Shown: positions 4,857-6,289 of the stretch, one piece after another
Position numbering within the stretch: position 1 is the first letter of the stretch
Layout: every line of letters begins with the position of its first letter
NCBI GenBank assembly: GCA_003522945.1
Contig: DPHR01000025.1
Coordinates: forward strand, 7,576-13,864
DNA from: Clostridiales bacterium
Lineage (GTDB): Bacteria; Bacillota; Clostridia; Oscillospirales; Oscillospiraceae
Length of the DNA: 6,289 nt
Reading direction: 5' to 3'
Position numbers and translations under genes: made by a program
Notes under the pieces: generated by a model
Seen by the model: only the letters and a program-made list of their open reading frames with translations
Told to the model about the DNA's origin: nothing
Database searches by the model: none

Positions 4857-6245
4857 ATGCACGATGAACACGAAATCATAAGCCGCCGCGCCCGGCGTGC
4901 CCATGCGGAAAAACAGAAATGCCGCGCCCGTTTGCCGGGGCTGCCGTTCTTCCTCGCGCTGGGCATTCTCACGGTCATTGCGTGGATACTGCCGCTGCGC
5001 CCGACGGTGTCGGCAAAGGAAAAGCGCACGCTGGAGACGTTTCCGGAGTTTTCTCTTTCCGCCGTGACGGACGGAAGCTATTTTTCCGATATCAGTCTCT
5101 GGTTTTCGGACACGTTCCCGGGGCGTGACGGCTGGATCATGGCCGCGCAGCGGCTCGAAGCGCTGTACGGCGACTCCTCCGTAACGGTGTACGGCAATGC
5201 CTCTGCCGGAGACAAGATCCCCGTTCCGTCCACGCCAGCGCCGGAGATGAGCGCCGACCCGGCAAAGCCGACAAGCGAACCGACGCCGACCCCGGAGCCG
5301 ACGCCTACGCCGGAACCGGAGTGGGGCGGGGAAAACCCGGACGACGAGCTCGTAACGCTCGGCGCCGTCATCCAGATCGGCGACAGTGCCTATACCTATA
5401 CGGCTTTCAGCCAGTATTATTCGGACACCTACGCCGCCAATGTGACGCGCGCGGCCGATCTGCTGGAGGGGAAATGCCGCGTCTTTGACGTATTCGTCCT
5501 CCACGGGACGACGCTCATGCTCCCGCGTGAGTACCGCGAGTCGATCGGCGTTGCATGCGAGGAGGACATCCTCGCCTATGTAAATTCCCAAATGGGCGAC
5601 AATGTCTACTGCGTGGACACCTACAACTCACTCCTGCCGCACAACGGCGAGTACATCTATTTCCGCACCGACCACCACTGGACGGCGCTGGGCGCGTATT
5701 ACGCCTATGTGCAGTTCTGCACGGCCAAGGGCATCACGCCCCACAACCTCAGCGACTATGAGGTGAGCCAGTTTCCGGGCTTCCTCGGCTCGTTCTACAA
5801 CGACGGCGGCAAGCCGGATGCCATGAAGAACGATCCGGACACGGTGAACGCCTACCATCCCGTCAGCGCCACCGCCTCCATGAAGTACGGCGACAACGAG
5901 AACAGCACCCTCACCGGCGGTCAGGTCATCTTTGACGAGTCCACCGCCTCGGCCAGCCTGAAGTACGGTACGTTCATCATGGGCGACAATCCCTTCACGG
6001 TGATCGAGAACCCGGAGGTCAGCAACGGCGAAAGCTGCATCGTGGTGAAGGAGTCCTTCGGCAACGCCTTTGTGCCGTTCCTGGTGGATCACTACCAGAC
6101 GGTGTATGTGGTGGACTACCGGTATTACAGCGGCAGCGTCACCCAGCTGGCCAGGGACAAGGGCGTGAAGGACGTTCTGTTCGTCAACAATCTGTCCGCC
6201 ATCCGCGGCAGCTACCAGATGGGCAAGCTGGCGGGTGTGAAGTAA
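4857..6245 (+). CDS. DHHW family protein, membrane-anchored SGNH/AlgX-like probable O-acetyltransferase
   Basis: A 462-residue protein with an Arg/Lys-rich cytoplasmic tail (1-25), one membrane anchor (about 27-47) and a large extracellular part. After the anchor comes the family's entry block, with KEKRTLETFPEFS and then FSDTFPGRDGW. A Pro/Thr/Glu-rich linker follows (about 122-155), then the catalytic domain. DHHW is at 272-275 inside FRTDHHWTALGAYYAY; the D-x-H spacing (Asp272, His274) matches the Asp/His pair of AlgX. The likely nucleophile is Ser400 in VVKESFGNAFVPFL, followed by HYQTVYVVDYRYY, as in other DHHW proteins. Role by analogy with AlgI-AlgX and PatA-PatB: it receives the acyl group from the MBOAT partner and transfers it to a surface or secreted polysaccharide. 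At 462 residues it is somewhat longer than I expect for the family, and the linker explains the excess. Codon choice changes toward GCC, ACC and AAG in the last third. The family call is firm; the transferase activity and polymer are inferred. Confidence 0.88.
   Translation: MHDEHEIISRRARRAHAEKQKCRARLPGLPFFLALGILTVIAWILPLRPTVSAKEKRTLETFPEFSLSAVTDGSYFSDISLWFSDTFPGRDGWIMAAQRLEALYGDSSVTVYGNASAGDKIPVPSTPAPEMSADPAKPTSEPTPTPEPTPTPEPEWGGENPDDELVTLGAVIQIGDSAYTYTAFSQYYSDTYAANVTRAADLLEGKCRVFDVFVLHGTTLMLPREYRESIGVACEEDILAYVNSQMGDNVYCVDTYNSLLPHNGEYIYFRTDHHWTALGAYYAYVQFCTAKGITPHNLSDYEVSQFPGFLGSFYNDGGKPDAMKNDPDTVNAYHPVSATASMKYGDNENSTLTGGQVIFDESTASASLKYGTFIMGDNPFTVIENPEVSNGESCIVVKESFGNAFVPFLVDHYQTVYVVDYRYYSGSVTQLARDKGVKDVLFVNNLSAIRGSYQMGKLAGVK
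5280..5321 (+). repeat. Tandem 18-base repeat encoding a PTPTPE linker
   Basis: Two imperfect 18-base units (5280-5297 and 5298-5315), each encoding Pro-Thr-Pro-Thr-Pro-Glu, followed by a partial unit encoding Pro-Glu. They form the core of the extracellular linker of the DHHW protein (residues 142-155). The units differ at a few third positions, so the repeat is not brand new. Slippage here could still change linker length in steps of six residues without breaking the frame. Confidence 0.8.
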
Positions 6246-6289
6246 CGTATTGGAAACGGATTGCTACGCCAGTGTGTACCCCAAGGGCA

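Noticed and set aside
5370..5400. GDS in IQIGDSAYTY as the catalytic serine motif of an SGNH hydrolase
   Set aside because: It lies before the DHHW motif, in the block that in this family is the entry to the domain. The conserved KESFGNA serine further on fits the family's nucleophile better.

Overview
The window is a GC-rich stretch of bacterial chromosome. It looks like a Gram-positive gut clostridium, probably Oscillospiraceae or a close relative. This rests on a TepA-type ClpP-like protease, a clostridial-type PssA, a VanZ protein, a DHHW-family protein with a Pro/Thr/Glu linker, strong sigma-A type promoters and AGGAGG-type ribosome sites. The taxon is inferred from protein style and no marker gene is present. 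Six protein genes fill almost all of the window. There are no RNA genes, CRISPR arrays or transposase genes, and no gene-free stretch exceeds about 135 bases.

Layout: bases 1-110 hold three short, near-perfect hairpins just beyond the 3' end of a minus-strand gene (120-1415) for an O-antigen ligase/polymerase-like membrane protein. A short intergenic region (1416-1549) carries two well-formed promoters back to back, one for this gene and one for the plus-strand pair pssA (phosphatidylserine synthase, 1550-2110) and vanZ-like (2112-2594), which are one base apart. This pair runs head-on into a minus-strand tepA-like gene (true start 3236, end 2586). The two genes overlap by 9 bases inside a 13-bp stem that is a bidirectional terminator and also encodes the last residues of both proteins. 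A second divergent region (3237-3367) carries a full-consensus sigma-A promoter driving a two-gene operon: an AlgI/DltB-like MBOAT O-acyltransferase (3368-4846) and a membrane-anchored DHHW/AlgX-like SGNH-type protein (4857-6245). The window ends 44 bases after that gene.

Functionally the window is about the cell envelope: phospholipid synthesis (pssA), glycan polymerisation or ligation (the Wzy/WaaL-like protein), and O-acylation of a surface or secreted polymer. In the last, MBOAT passes acyl groups across the membrane and the DHHW protein is the likely extracellular transferase. The MBOAT-DHHW pair is a known kind of module. What stands out is the proline-rich linker in the transferase, the terminator shared by two coding ends, the compact divergent promoters, and the hairpin cluster at the left edge. 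I see no convincing evidence of a wholly new system.
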